In this document: in pieces, positions 10,682 to 24,270 of the stretch | How positions within the stretch are numbered: the stretch's first letter is position 1 | How the letters are laid out: each line of letters begins with the position of its first letter | DNA from: Liolophura sinensis | Taxonomy: Eukaryota; Mollusca; Polyplacophora; Chitonida; Chitonidae | Assembly (NCBI RefSeq): GCF_032854445.1 | Contig: NC_088306.1 | Location: forward strand, 29,361,764-29,425,763 | Direction: 5' to 3' | Length of the DNA: 64,000 nucleotides | Notes under the pieces: model-generated | Seen by the model: only the letters and a program-made list of their open reading frames with translations | Database searches by the model: none | What the model was told of the DNA's origin: nothing | Program-made: the position numbers and the translations under genes

Positions 10682-10847
10682 TTATTTATTTATTTATTTG
10701 ATTGGTGTTTTACGCCGTACTTAAGAATATTTCACTTATACGACGGCAGCCAACATTATGGTAAGAGGAAACCGGGCAGAGCCCTGGGGAAACCCACTAC
10801 CATCCGCAAATTGCTTGTAGACCTTCCCTCGTACGGCCGAATTAGAA
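10682..10847 (-). mobile_element. SINE family A, 3' part
   Basis: Begins with (TTTA)n and GATTGGTGTTTTACGCCGTA, then the family's body through ACGGCCG. This is the tail and middle of the element on the minus strand; the tRNA-like head is missing. Confidence 0.85.
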
Positions 10848-11504
10848 TAAAATCTTGAGCCATGGATCCAGGATCTGTTCAAGTTGCTACTTTTTAAGCG
10901 TTTACATTAAAAAATTATACTAAAATGTCTGAGCCATGGTTTTAGGGCCTGTTTTAGTGGTCACTATTTAAACATTTACATAAAAATTTACTAAAATGTC
11001 TGAGCCACGATTCTAGGGTCTGTCCACGTTGCTACCATTTAGGTAATTACATGAACGGTTAAAATAAAATCTTAACCAGGTAAGTTAAAGTGAACGTGGT
11101 TTCAACAATTTACTTTGTGATGCTGTGCCACTTCCACATTGTGACCACTGCTCTGGGTTTACTTGACCTTTATAAACAGAAATGTCATTTCGTGTTACAT
11201 GGCGGTGGTCTGCTATACGAGTGAAGAAAATCGGACTGACCCTCCGACCTTCACCACGTGACACACATTTCTTGGGTAAAATATAAATGACAACAGCATA
11301 GAGAGTAAAATTACAAAACCGGTAATATCTGCCCTATCATCTTATTGAATCTAACTTACTGATTTCAGCAACTGTCATTCAGCATCCGGTTAAAACTGAT
11401 GCTACACTGAAACTGAACCAATAATCAAAACTCAACACGAAGGCACTGAAAAATCAGTTGATACTGAGCAACTTATTAAAACATAAGTCATGCTTTGCCT
11501 ACAA
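10848..11504. other. Spacer with short degenerate repeats; no gene
   Basis: From 10615 to about 11070 a segment of roughly 95 bp with GAGCCA and TAGGGTCTGTT-like blocks recurs four times, broken once by the SINE at 10682. Nothing else is recognised. Confidence 0.5.
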
Positions 11505-11704
11505 GGGCGTCCATGGCCTCGTGGCTACCTTCATGGCATATTAGCGTCTCGCCAATGACATCGCTGAGAGTTCAAGCCCAGCTCATGCAGGCGCCCCCTC
11601 CGATCGTACGTAGTAAGGTCTGGCAATAGACAGCGGATGGTCGTGGGTTTCCTCCGGGCTCTGTCCGGTTTGTTCTTAATAATGTATGTTGGGAAGTGAG
11701 GCTG
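11505..11704 (+). mobile_element. SINE family A, head and body
   Basis: Starts with a degenerate tRNA-like head (TCCATGGCCTCGTGGCTACC), then GAGAGTTCAAGCCCAGCTCA (box B region) and the body through GGATGGTCGTGGGTTTCC. The tail is diverged or lost. Confidence 0.8.
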
Positions 11705-11754
11705 AAATTCAAAGGTGGTCGTACTGCGATGTCTGCAATTTCATGAACAAATTA

Positions 11755-12462
11755 CTGACAATTGCCATTATTTAGTGAGACTATCTTTGTCTCTTAGGAT
11801 TCCTTTATGCTTGGAGAGACTTCAAGAGAAGGTTCAAAAGTTCACATAGTACTGATTCGAGTTCTCTCCAAGCTATCGACCGTACAGAGATGCTTGGGTA
11901 AATCGACAACTAGAAACTGTCGGGTTTTGCTTGGATGGATACCGTTTAATTTGACTGCCGAATTTGAAAACCGAATTCCACTCTTTAGCAACGAGGGACG
12001 TCACATCCGAGTAGCTTTAATTAGACGCTGCTGTTCTTTTTCTATCTTTCTCTTTTATTGGCTGAAACGAAAATATGAAATATTTGACTACTCTTGAGAA
12101 CATCTGAGCTGCTTTGGAAATGTTGACAAGTCTGTAAAATATCTAGTGTCCGCCCTATGTTTAAAACAGTCAACTTACACGGCATTACAGTCGATTTTTT
12201 GACTCAGCATGCACGCCACAAGTCTGTGTACTTACAAAACACTACAACATTTATGTGTTGTAACAAAACAGCTTAGTTTGGGATAACGTTTTTGTAATTA
12301 CGTTTCTCACAGAGGCTTTGAAATGTGTTGATGTGGAAAAGTTCATGTAAGGGAAAGGCTCGTTCGTTTTATTTTCGCTTAAACCTCTTGGTTAAAGCTG
12401 CGTACATTCCTCAGGCCGTATCTGTATTGCCAGGAAACTATTTACTGAGGTACAATTTAAAA
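11755..12462. other. Upstream flank of GPCR copy 3; no gene
   Basis: Contains the block with GCTATCGACCG (11870-11885) also found upstream of copies 2 and 4 and at 14745. No gene is visible before the receptor remnant. Confidence 0.5.
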
Positions 12463-13255
12463 AGAAGAAAACGTTCTCCAACGTGTCCAAATACAAAACT
12501 AACACAACACACGATATGGAGTACACCTCAGTGAAAAGTGTAATACGGTCAACAGTGGAGCTTTGGTGTCGATGAAAATCATTTTAAGCAATCGTTTAAC
12601 TTCGTTGTTATGAGGAAGACGAAACACATTTCTTCTGTCACTAAAGTTTTTCTGACGAAATTGACAAACAGCAGATTTTTGTGCAACATTGATTGTTTGT
12701 TTACGGGCAACAGGCCGGCGGATTACCCGCAGGTGACCGTTAGGCCACTACCAGCAGGTGTCCGCACGGCGCCATTTGGTGTCAGGTAAGCGGGATTATC
12801 CATGGATTATGTTGCGCGGTGTCCATTTGGAGCCTTGTGTCATTGGTGTCGAACGTTACATCACCGCGCCTTTTCCATTGTTGTTCAAGCAGACTCCTCG
12901 AACATCCTCGGGATAGTTTGCTTGGTCTGGGCTTCAAGCATAACGCTTTTTCTGACACCAACTAACCAAAGCATGGCACTTCTGGTTCAACAGGAAATCA
13001 GTCTGTGTGGTGTGTTGTGTGAAATGAAATGGCTGTGCATCAGAACGGCGTCTATGATTCATGTGCTGACCGGATTGCTTATCATTTTCACTACGATTTC
13101 TGTTCTTAAAACCCTAAGAAAAGAATATCAGCAAACACAACCGGAAACGGAAATGTAGCGTACGATTTTCTATTGCAGATGATTTCGCCGGGGTCGCGCG
13201 TTAAGCCGTGAACATCATCGGGGTCTCAATCAGCTCAAAGGACATGGCAGTATAT
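12463..13255 (+). pseudogene. GPCR copy 3, pseudogene lacking TM6 and TM7
   Basis: Starts with the family's N-terminal sequence (CTCCAACGTGTCC...), without a clear ATG, and can be followed through TM1, TM2, TM3 (GAACGTTACATC), TM4 and TM5 in several frames. The longest intact stretch is 12802-13158. Directly after the loop-3 codons (GCAAACACAACCGG) the sequence jumps to the helix-8 region (TACGATTTTCTATTGC), so TM6 and TM7 are deleted. Frameshifts and a small insertion near 12720-12770 add to the damage. The end keeps the C-terminal motif and a remnant of the 3' repeat seed. Confidence 0.85.
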
Positions 13256-13921
13256 TGTGGAATAATTACACCTGACGCATGTGAGAACTACATGTCTCAG
13301 ATATTGCATGAAAAGTGGAATGTGCGGATTGTCAGATTCTCTTCAGCTAGTAAAGCTTTTGCGAGTAGCAGATTGCTAGATTAAAATGTTTGGAGAGTAA
13401 AAACAGATTTAATCTTTTTGGGAAACAGGTTATACTCATTTATGTTTTTTCTTCAGTCGACACTAAACAATTGCACTGACGACAATCGATCTCGATAAAA
13501 CTGTCACTAAGGCCTCGTTTGCCTGGTTTCCCTCGTATCTTTCGCATTAGCTTTGAGGTGGGTCGTTTTTAGTTCATTTGACTGGTGTTCAAAGCTGTAC
13601 ACAATAATTTGTAACTTACATGACATTGGTCAGGATTATGAATGTACGGAATAAACTACCGAGCTTCGGCACCTTACACAACTTAAAGCCACATACGAAT
13701 CCAAAAGTTTCCTATGACTGGCCTTCGCCTGATGAACTTTATCTTCAAGAAATATTCTTTTGTTAGTGATGTTATAGAGTTATTCAATAAATTGAACAAA
13801 CTGCTTGATTGAAGTGTGAATAAGTCCGATCTTGAAACTTAGAATGTCACTGAACTGAGGAGCTAACTGATACCACAACATTATAACAGAGTAGGGGGCC
13901 TCTGTGTACAAGGTGACTAGC
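13256..13921. other. Downstream flank of copy 3; no gene
   Basis: The segment 13600-13830 resembles 3440-3700 downstream of copy 1 (shared GAATAAACTACCG / CTTCGGCA blocks). It is part of the duplicated receptor unit. No coding sequence is seen. Confidence 0.5.
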
Positions 13922-14130
13922 ACGCCAGCGTGGTGCAATGACCTAGGAGTCTCCCATCAATGCGGGCGTTTGAGTTGAAGTCCTCACCGGCCATACCTGG
14001 GAATGTCTATCAGCAACCTGAGTTTTCCCAGGCTCTGCTTGGTTTCTTCCCACTATAATGCTGACCGCCATTGTATCAGTGAAATATTCTTGAGTTCGGC
14101 GTAAAACACCAAACAAGTAAATAAATAAAT
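13922..14130 (+). mobile_element. SINE family A copy
   Basis: Head GCCAGCGTGGTGCAATGACC, then the box B area, then the body, and the tail GGCGTAAAACACCAAACAAG followed by (TAAA)n. Nearly full length but with an internal deletion in the body. Confidence 0.85.
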
Positions 14131-14249
14131 GCAACGGAACAACTGACTGAAACTGAACAAGTAATTAAAACTAAGCAGCAGCATGACATTGAGATATACA
14201 CAGATAATCAGCAACTGGATAAAACGCAAGTGACCATGACGATATTTTA

Positions 14250-16100
14250 AGAAAACATTTAAGACAAACCCCTTACAATGGCATCGGAAAATAAGATGCT
14301 TCTCCCTCATCAAAAAAGACACGCCTCGTGATTGATTGCAAGTAGTTCTCTGGGTGCAGTTCTTATTGTATCCTCTTCAAAACGACCCCAGTTCGAGTAA
14401 TTTTAAGAGTTAGCCTTGATTATGTATATGCATGTATGTTTGGGGTTTAACGTCATATTTAATGCTTTGAAAGTGAGACGCCCAGTTTGACTACCAATGA
14501 CACAGATTTTGCCACGTTGCCTTCCAAGTGGACAAAACATCGTGCGTAGCGCGGAAATACACAGCGGACGTAGTTGTCAACATGCTGATACACGGTACAG
14601 AAATATTCACTGATATACCTGCGATGCAAGTCTTTCATGTCAATGGAGATTACTTTGCGATATTAACGATCCCACTTAAAATGCCTTCTACATTCGAAGA
14701 GAAGGATATAAAGGTATGATAGTATCGATTCAGTTCCGCAAAAGCTATCGACCGCCTTCAAAACACCGAGGCGTTGATTCTGTCAATCACGTTCCAGCCT
14801 TTAGCCTTAAGGGGCAAGAGAACAACTTAGTTGCCTGGAACATTGTGCGATGCATATATTTTTCTCTTCCAAAAGTATGTTTACAAATACTTCATAGCTG
14901 TGCACTTTGTGTCTACATCTCACCAACCGCCACGCCGAACTATAAGTGAAAATCAAAACGGAAGTTGTTCTGTGTAAAAATGGCGTCTCAGGACCACGGG
15001 ATCTGAACATTTCCTAACGGCATCTGTCAACACAATATTTGTCGGTGAAGGCAATTATCTTAAAAGCAAACCAAATAAAGGACAGATGTCATGTTTGACA
15101 AATTACACGACATGTCTTCTTTTCTTTAAAAGTTCTGTAAATGTTCAACTGTCCACCTTTTAACCGAAAGGAAAATCATTAATCTCTGACTTTTCTGGAC
15201 AGATCCTGAATGGCTGCGAAAGTGCTGACAACTAAAGGGCCTGGTAATTCTGTTAGAGGAGGTCTCCAACGACTTGTTTTACTCTAAATGTTCCCTGGAC
15301 ACAATATTTATGCTGTGCTATGTTAGTATGTGAACTGCATTTAAAAAACATATTGTTTTAACTAGTTCTACTTTAAAAACCCAATGCAAACCATTGACAA
15401 ATCCATGCATTAGGCCACGTGTGTGCTTTTCCTGGAGCTATCGTATCACAAAATCTATAATCACCCCTACGTGTACACCCCTTAATTAGCACCCTAGAAA
15501 TCGTATAAGTAAAACAATTTTACAACAAATATGTTCTAAGTTGTATTAGATTCTGGAAAAAACGTGCACGGCATAGCGGCGGGGCGATATAATGATCGAT
15601 TTTCGCTCACATACCGGCCATAGTAGATGACGCAAACTCACTCCCGTCCGGTTTGTATAACACAAATTGGACATCCGTGGGCATCCATGGAGAATTTGGG
15701 ACGGTTTCGCAGTCCACAGATAATTTTTACAGCCAGATTGAGCGTTAGGTAGACCGGCTGTGACACGATGATCCAAGCAGTTGGGCCAGCTTATTGTGAC
15801 AACAGTGTGTCGCTCAACAACTGAAAGTGACATCAATCGAGCTAAACTTTTATGTTTTAAAAAAGTATCACCAAAAATAAATAAAGCCTCAATTATATTG
15901 AATGCAAACAGCATTTGGTAACACATAGAAATGCCAATTAAAATACCTTAAAGTTCCTGCCTTCAGCGTCAAGGTACGGCATGCTGTGGTGTATCACGTA
16001 CGCACGGGGCCGTGTAGATTAGTGGGGGGTTGGAGGGCAATAGCTAGCGACTGCACATAGTTCCGGTCACAGCCTGTTGTTTCAAGCAAGCCAGTAGCCA
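14250..16100 (+). repeat. Receptor-type upstream flank without a receptor
   Basis: Blocks at 14250-14420, 14690-14790, 14945-15020 and 16075-16090 match, in order, the spacer between copies 1 and 2 (3890-4060, 4230-4470, 5340-5400 and 5852-5866). In copy 2 the last block sits about 80 bp before the ATG. Here no receptor follows; other sequence and then a LINE fragment start instead. A short SINE-B tail lies at 14421-14470. I read this as the front of a receptor unit whose coding part was deleted. No other gene is seen in this stretch. Confidence 0.55.
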
Positions 16101-16639
16101 AACTTCTGGATTCCAGGAGTGAACATCTGGACTTTTCTTTCCCGCATGGCTTTTTTGAGGAGGGGGGGTGGGGACATAAGCCTCGTCCATTGGCCTTTTA
16201 TTTTAGTACGCATGGCTGAATTATCGAGTCTCATACGACTACGATCCTGTCTTCTGTAATTAAAGGGCGTTTTTGATAAGATCTCGTCCATATTTTCTCA
16301 ATCTGTAAAAATTTTAGGAAATATTTGTAACTTTACAGTACCCTGCGTTGTGTTACTGCAGTCGCACAACCACACTTGGACATGGAATAACCTCCAAATT
16401 AATTGTAAACTTATAGCGATTTTTTCTGTGGTCTATATTGTAGGCATAGAGAAGCCTCACATGCTTGCAGGGAATGTGCCGTCCTGACGCCACAATGTCA
16501 ACGGAGTAGATTTTCTGGTGTTTGATCACCAAATTCTTCCGTATTTCTTCCGTTTTCGACGTTTTAAGCGAACCGAATGGATTCTGTGAGCATAAAAGCA
16601 TATATATGTAAAGAAACATGTTTATTGATTTGTTTCTTT

Positions 16640-17530
16640 GTAGTCTTAGTTTGTTACATGTATATGTAAATGAGACAAGCCTTTGACCAGGACAGGGGTG
16701 GACAACTATAAGCTTAATCTGATCTCTACCACAGGGCTTTCCATGAGGACTACCCCGTCACAGGTACTGCAGGTAACAATAGGTGAACTCCCATTATGGA
16801 TTAGACGGAAAATGACAAGTTTTAAGTATTATTTGTCTCTGTTAAAAGGTCATAATGATCCTGTCTCTGATGTTTTAACTGTGACTTGGCATTCTGAACT
16901 ATTAGAAAAATTGAAACCGAGAAACATTTAGTTTTCGCTCTCAGTCCACTCGAGATGAATTGCAGCTTGATGTGTCAATTGTCCAAAAGGAAGTAAGATT
17001 TCCATTCCCTCCATAGAAGCTGAGGCCTCCTTTTATATCTACAAAACTCCATTCGAAAGTAAGGGAATCCGACCCTATCAAAAATAGAGAATTATGTGCT
17101 AAAGATCATACTGGATCAAACAGCAGGAATGGGAAAATAGTGCCAAAGGTAGATTTCACTACAGTTTGTTTCCTACAGTAAGAAATGCTTAGGTGTCACT
17201 GAAGGGAAGGATACAACAAGTGTTTTTGATGAGATTGCAGTCGGGTCACGTTCCCTTGAATTTATATCTCTATAGAATTGGAAAGCATCCAACTTGGTTT
17301 TGTAACCACTACAATGTTTTAGAAACTATCGATCATTTTTTACTTCGGTGTCCATATTAAGGACAGATTCATAATGACATATTAAGACGGCTTTCGATTT
17401 TAGGTGTGCAACAACCATCAGTGGCGACTCTTTTTAAATCCACAAACCAACAAAGCTCAGATATTTAATTTGGTAGTATTTTTTGTCACAAGAAGTAAGA
17501 GACTCTGTTAGCTGATATATTAGCCGCCTT
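16640..17530 (+). mobile_element. Decayed 3' part of a non-LTR retrotransposon (LINE pol)
   Basis: The frame at 16683-16931 has the pattern of the region after reverse transcriptase in LINE polyproteins (TTPSQVLQVTIGELPLWIRR). About 400 bp later, in broken frames, comes the typical C-terminal signature (HPTWFCNHYNVLETIDHFLL then RCPY), normally a Cys/His-type motif, with a stop directly after. Several stops and frame changes show it is dead. Clade is not determined. Confidence 0.75.
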
Positions 17531-20500
17531 TAAGGCGTAACCAAATTAAATAGGTTCTGTTATCATCGTTATTATTTAACTGGTCACTAAATTTGATAAC
17601 TACTAATTATCTGTTCAGGATGACAAGAACAGGGGATATTTGGTTGCTCTGGCATGAATAGGGCTATTATAGCACCTGAATATGCCAGTATTTTCTATTA
17701 GTAGTAGAAGTAGTTGTAGTACAACAGGGCCTTTTCATTTCACCGGAAACAAGGTACCACGTCTGCCTCCTTCCGGTTCACCTGAACGGCGATCGGCGTT
17801 ACTTCCGGCGGGCGCACGTCAAGGCATGGAATTAGCCAAGACCTCGCATTCCAATCCCATTTGTTGATTGTCTTTGTCGCGGTGTACTTGCAACGGCGTT
17901 TTTGTTCTCATTTGATTCATTCCGGTCTACTGTGTCCGATCTTTCCCGAAACACCTCCCAGTGATCACGAGCCTGGGTGAAAGCCCATGAAGTATTACCC
18001 CTCGCCTGTTACATACATGTTGTTTGGACGGTCCAGCGTTGGGGATTCATTAATATATGTGGTATATTGTTTCCGCACGCCAAAACTTCTCTGTGTACTT
18101 ATAACTAACATCATTTGGGAACAAATAGCTTCGTAAATTGAACTTACCTCCTACCTAAGGTAAATTCACACGTGGTCGGACTTCACCGGTTGCGCGTGAC
18201 CATTTGGCAATTGTCTGGATCTGGGTTACCTCCCGTCTTTCTGTACCTGTACATCAGCACTCATGTGGAGCTCTTAGATAGAGTTTGTATCATTTTGCGG
18301 GGATGCTAGGCGTTAGCGTTGTTTGTGTTTGTCACAAGGTTGAGCAAGTTTGTAAATGAGTAAATTGTTTTGAAAATTTAATGAAAAATACATGGTGGTG
18401 AGCTTCTGTGGGGACTTAGTGGGGACTCTGTGGCGAGGTTATTAAATTTTTGTATATTTATATTTTTTATAAAATAATAAGACAATACCTAAATATACCT
18501 GTATTTGATAAAGATAATTTAATGACGTTATGTGTTGTGAAACTGTTCAGCGGAGTTCACGATAAAAATGGGTTCTTGACCTTGACGTTGTGTTTTCAGT
18601 CACACGTTTAAAGTATTGCGCTGCTGCTACGTATTTGTTTACTTATTTACTATCCATTTTTTTAATATTTATTTCCACTGTTGTGTGCTGACCAATCGTA
18701 TATCCAATACTTGACGTCATGCTGGTGTGGTCTATGTCGGATGTTACTGGTCCAGTCTATGTCGGATGTTACTGCCTGCTGGTCAACGCCATGGTGCCTT
18801 AACAACTACTATAGATAGCTAATTGTTATGCTCTCCCTCCCCAAATCTCCTCTTTTGCGATAACTTAGGAATTATTTCTTGCAGCATCCGCCAATAATCC
18901 TATCATTGACAGTGTGACAATAATGGAACTGAGGATCAAATGTTCGATTGGCTCCCACATTTTCTTACCCTTAAGACTTTGTGGAGGTTTATATAGTGCA
19001 TAATTGGGTAGCCGAGTACTATGTATTTTCCAGATGCATAGGTTACATCCCACTACGGAAGGTATCAGAGCAAATCTCCAATGCTTTGAGGATTTAGAAG
19101 TACATGTACTAGTATGATGGAATTTCTTGTAAGGTTAACTACTTTTGAATCATGGCAATTTGCTTCTGTACACTGAGAAACTGACAAAGTAAACGGTCAA
19201 ATTTTCCATAGCCCATATGCTTTATTACTGAAATAAAGGGCAAACAGCTGCTGCCAAGTCACATATATCCTTGAGAAGGGAAGTAACCTATGTATTACCA
19301 AAGTACGGAATTCCGTGGTTGATTAAATCCCATCACACATCTTACTTCCAAATGCCAACAGCATTGGATGAATGCCCGATCCAAAACAGAAATATGCCTA
19401 CTGCATCCGTTGATCTCGAATGGATAATCTCCTTGAAACCTTCCGTCAAGGGAAGTAACTTATGCATTACGAAAATACGGATTGCAATCAAGGGTGCAGT
19501 TGAGATTGATGCAGTCAGTTATATGAAGGTAGCTCTTTTTCGTTTCTTTTTGACTGTTCATCTCTCATTAAAATTCTATAACTAATAAACTATTCATGCC
19601 GGTGAAAATGTGAGACGAGCATTGTGTGTCGTAAAATAAGCGGTGTTGTCTTTTGTTTTTCTACGACATGTCACTTTAGCCCTAGTTGTGGTCCTAAAGC
19701 AAAAGCGCTACCGCGTATCAGCCTAAAATGATGTGTTTTTTTCAGAACGGAATGTCCTTTTGTAGGCGAACATGTCCATGCTATTCCATGCTGTTGATTT
19801 CAAATTAAAAGTATTTATCTTATACTAAGATCATTCTCAAAATATTCAGTTTATACTCAGAGGCACTGATTTCTTTCAATAGCTGATTTGTTTGAGTTTG
19901 GATGAGTCATGTTCTTGCAAATTAGTTTTTGTCCTATCTGCCAAATTTTGATCTAGCACAACATGATTTTAGAATTTTACAATACCATGTCTAAAAACGC
20001 AATGCATTCACGTATTGATACAGATATAATATCTGGAGTCAGCTGTGCGGAATGCATTGCTGCCTTTACGATGTTTGCAGTGTTACCATGATTGACCGTC
20101 TTTTCGAACATGTTTATTGCTATCTGCCTGACACGTCGCTTCAGCGATGATGGGCCAAAGGCCCGCCTTGCCGCCTCTTGTCCTTTTCAACTGGCCGCAG
20201 CGGGCAGGTAAGATATCGACCGTCTGCTAAAACGTTTTGGCAAAAAAAAAGTTTAACGTTGAGATTACATGTATGGACAATGTGGGGCGCAGGTAAAATA
20301 ACAGCGGTAAATTATGTTTTTTGTATCTATGCACTAGATCAAAATTCCTCTCTTGTCTGTTATAAAGAGTAATGGGGGTCTGTTCTGCCATTTTTTTCCA
20401 CACAACAGGTGAAAAGGGCGTTGCTTGGGAACGTCAGAAATTTTCCCAGTACAAACAGTTTGTTAGTTGTAATTTCATATTCTTCGAGATTGTCCATTTT

Positions 20501-23500
20501 TTGTTTATATTTCAACCACCACGCCGTTCCGCTTTCTAAATGGAAAGCTATACAGAAACCTATTTTGCCCGAATTGGCGCCGGCTGACACTAGAATCCGG
20601 ATGTCAGAAATCCCCTCTCCCCTTCCATTAGAAATACCCCTTCCACCCACCACCATTACCAAGTATAAAAGAAAAATAATGCAAATAAAACTGTTATTAG
20701 ACAGTCATAAATATTAAGCATGTAGATGTTCAGATGAAAGATATGCACAAAGTTTCAGGAATATTGGTGGAATACTTTACCAGAAGTCACATGGACAATC
20801 TTTGTGTAGACCTTCATGAAAATACATGACTGAACTAAGAACCTGAACAGCAGACATTATGAAAATAGTTACCCGATTGCAATTAAACTAAAGCATGCAC
20901 ACGTTAGATGATATGGAAGATGTACACACAGACAGACGGACAGGCATGGGCATTCCAGTCTACCTCCTCCCTAACTTCGTTGAAGGGGTACAGAAGGCTG
21001 CCAGAATTAAGACTTGAATAACTGTATCAAATGTTTCTCATTGGGGTAGACGAATTTTATCTTAACCATTATGAGAGTACGAAAGCTTTCATGTACAGAA
21101 TCAAATGTTTCTTCAACAAATATTTCTTTCTTTCTTATTTCCTTGGTGTTTTATGCGGTGTGATACTCAATACCACTGCGCCTATACATGTTCTACGGTG
21201 GCTATCGTAATGGTGGATGGAAACCGGTCGGGGCAAACAAATGGCCATCCAGAAGGTGATGGGAGACGTTCCCACGCAGGACAGGAGAGTAAGCCAATAT
21301 ATGGGCTGAAGATGAAGTGACGGTGTTGTTATGCTCCCGAGTCATTATGCGCTATAGGACAACACATACAACTCGCCCACTCATCGTCCTCAGCAAATGT
21401 GACACAATGTCGACACACATTTATATATCAATATGGATGTTCTAGGTCCACAATTGCAAGGCCATTTCCCAAAACGACGTATAACTAAACCACCAAATAT
21501 ATAAGAATACATATTAGAAATTAGGACGGAATTATGCAGAGACGCAGTCAACAGTTTCCAATGAAGATGGAAAGGCGCCAGGTGTTCTGGGTTAATGAGT
21601 GAAATTAGTGTTCACATCGTATCCCATGCCAGTATGTAGTGTGTATATCAGTTGCGATTTTAACAACTGTTCATATATCCAACATCGTGATCTAATTCAA
21701 CACGATGAATATACTCCTCTAGTCTCGGCATAAACGGGATTAGACACAACTATGAAGTACAGCCCCAGAGAATCTGGACGCTCTGTCCATATTTATTTAT
21801 AAACGCATTACACTCATTGTAAAACTTAAGAAACTTAGAGTAAAGGCATTTAATGGAATAACCTTGACACACTTGTTTATGCAGTAAGTACTTGTCACAC
21901 AGCACGCAGTATCAAACAACCGCTGCAAGGCGAGATATGTACAGGCCATATGCAGGATATATATTTTCGTTACCATCTCACTTTAATGGGTGCTCTTCAT
22001 CTTTCTGAATAAAACTAGAGCCTAAAAGTTAATATTGTTTTATCTAAAGAGTTCGGCTGCGGGTTTAAGACAGGAGGTTTGTCAGGTACTAAGCGAAGGT
22101 TGGTGATTGACAAAGGGCACTCTGAATTTCCCCACCCACAAAAAGCCCGCAATTCATTTAAGTGATACATCCTTGAGCACGACGTAAAATACCAATTAAC
22201 CATATTCCAGAGACAATGTGAACGTCTTTGCAACCACAATACTGTAAAATCTGTAAGTGGTCTTTTTAGGTGTACACGTTTCTCGTACTTTGACGACACA
22301 GAAACAATCCTTATTGTCACCATAGGGACTATAACTGTTTGTTGATCAGTTAATGGAGATCAATTCTATTTCATTGTGCACAAAGTGAAATTTGAATTGG
22401 TGAATTTACATTGCTGTTTGTTCAGCGCCATGCTGACTTTTCCCTTATATAATGGTGGGATATAGGAAACCGTAGTGCCCGGGTATAAACAACTGACCTT
22501 TGGAAAGTTACTCACGGACTCTTCAATGTGTAACAAACAGATAAGCTTACCATTATGACCTTACGGGTGAAAAACAAGCAGTCTACAATCAACATAAGAT
22601 AGCACGATCTACCATATGGACACTGTCCACTTCTTATGGTCAGAATGACCCAACATAAACACTGGGAACGGGGAAATCTACAAATAAAATATAAACGGCT
22701 GTAGTAGAGAGAGTAAAACCAGCGCAGCGACGACAGTGAGGGATAGCTGGCAAACAGTTACCAGTAAATACAACGGCGTCTTGTCATTTTACAACAGTTA
22801 GGGTTTTTTTCTAAGTGTTTATGTTATGCTTAGAAAGTAGCAAATGACACGCCCACTAGAACCGCGGCTTAAATTGAATTAGTTGTTTAAAAATATGCAG
22901 TGATGTTAACTTGCAATACATTAGACGCAATTAGTCTAGAATTTCTCAAAATGCTCTTAGTATTGTCTTTACAATTAAAGTCACATGGTTGCCCAAAATT
23001 TGGATATTTAAACAAATTCTGACAGAGACGTCTTAACGAAGATTTAAAGTTCGTTCATAAACTAAATCTCTCATGTTGAAATAAAAATATTCATTGATTA
23101 TGTAGAGGGCCCAGAGAAGTTCTGCTGTTATTCAGATTCAACCCAAAGAGGGCGGGCCCTTTTGCCTCATGAATATTTAACCAGAAGGGCCCGAAGCATA
23201 TGCGCAGCGTTCGGGAAGTTCTAGTCAAAACAAACATGTCGAGTGAGGTACTTGTGTGTGACAGAAACAGTGACAGTGTGGTCTGGCTATCTTTCCAAAT
23301 CAATCGATATTGCTCCATCTAAGTATTGTACCAAAGATATACATATTGTAACATAACTGACATGCAATAAAAAGAGGAAGCCTGGCTAAAAAAATGCAAT
23401 TATAACAGAGTTTTAAGGCCAAATGGAGTTGTCCACGAAGCTGCAGGTAAGTTGCAAGTTCAACAAGCACTCAGTAAGCGATATCTTCGTGCTTCGTGAG

Positions 23501-24270
23501 GCTTCTTGTCTGCACTCTTCCGTTCAAGCTGACCACCAATTATATTACAACTCTAGATATGCTTGTCAACCTGTGGAGCCATTTTTTTACGCCTCTTTAT
23601 GGCCGATCCTGTCACGAGCGAGCCGTATGTTATTCTTCTACGCGTGTAATCAGCCATGTTTGTTTACACATAAAGTTTACCGTTCCCTGTGCGCATGCTA
23701 CATTTCCACTGAATTGACAGTCCCTCATTTAAATATTCTGACACATATTTCAATTTTTCGCTTGTTTGTTGTTTTTAAGCATTCACTTAAAATGCTGGGG
23801 GTGTGATTAACGAAAATCTTTAAAAAGCTTTTACTTCTTGAAAAACATACCCGATACTGATGTCATTCCGTAATAAGGCAAAACTACCTAATATTTTAGG
23901 TATTAAAAGTCGCTTTAATATTCAAACACAATAAAACAATACAAAGAAATGTACAAACACACAAACAGCTTAGTCTTTCAACAGCATGGGTCTTTATATG
24001 ACCGTGTTTGAAACTGTAACTCTCAGCTTCAAGTGGTTGCCTTAATCAAGCAATGTTGTTGTTAATGAATTGCATGTCCAACTGATCGAAGTTGTGGCAT
24101 ATAATGTGTTTTATTTAAAACACCGCGGTTTTTTTTTAACTTAGCAACTGACTGCGCTTTCAACCAAAGAAACTGGACAAATCTTACATTCAAAGAGATG
24201 TTTTTGCGATGTCTTAGACTAATGAGATTTATCATTGTTCAGCCAGTCCTACCAAATTCTCTTTGTCGTT
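17531..24270. other. Long gene-free region
   Basis: I recognise no gene here. Open frames are short and show no family signature. Noted structures: a doubled TCTATGTCGGATGTTACTG at 18732-18772; GGAAGTAACCTATG-type motifs at 19278 and 19450, with a related minus-strand copy near 19035; a diverged SINE-like stretch at 21130-21350 with GGTGTTTTATGCGGTG and body remnants; and GGGCCC-rich sequence at 23100-23200. Confidence 0.5.
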
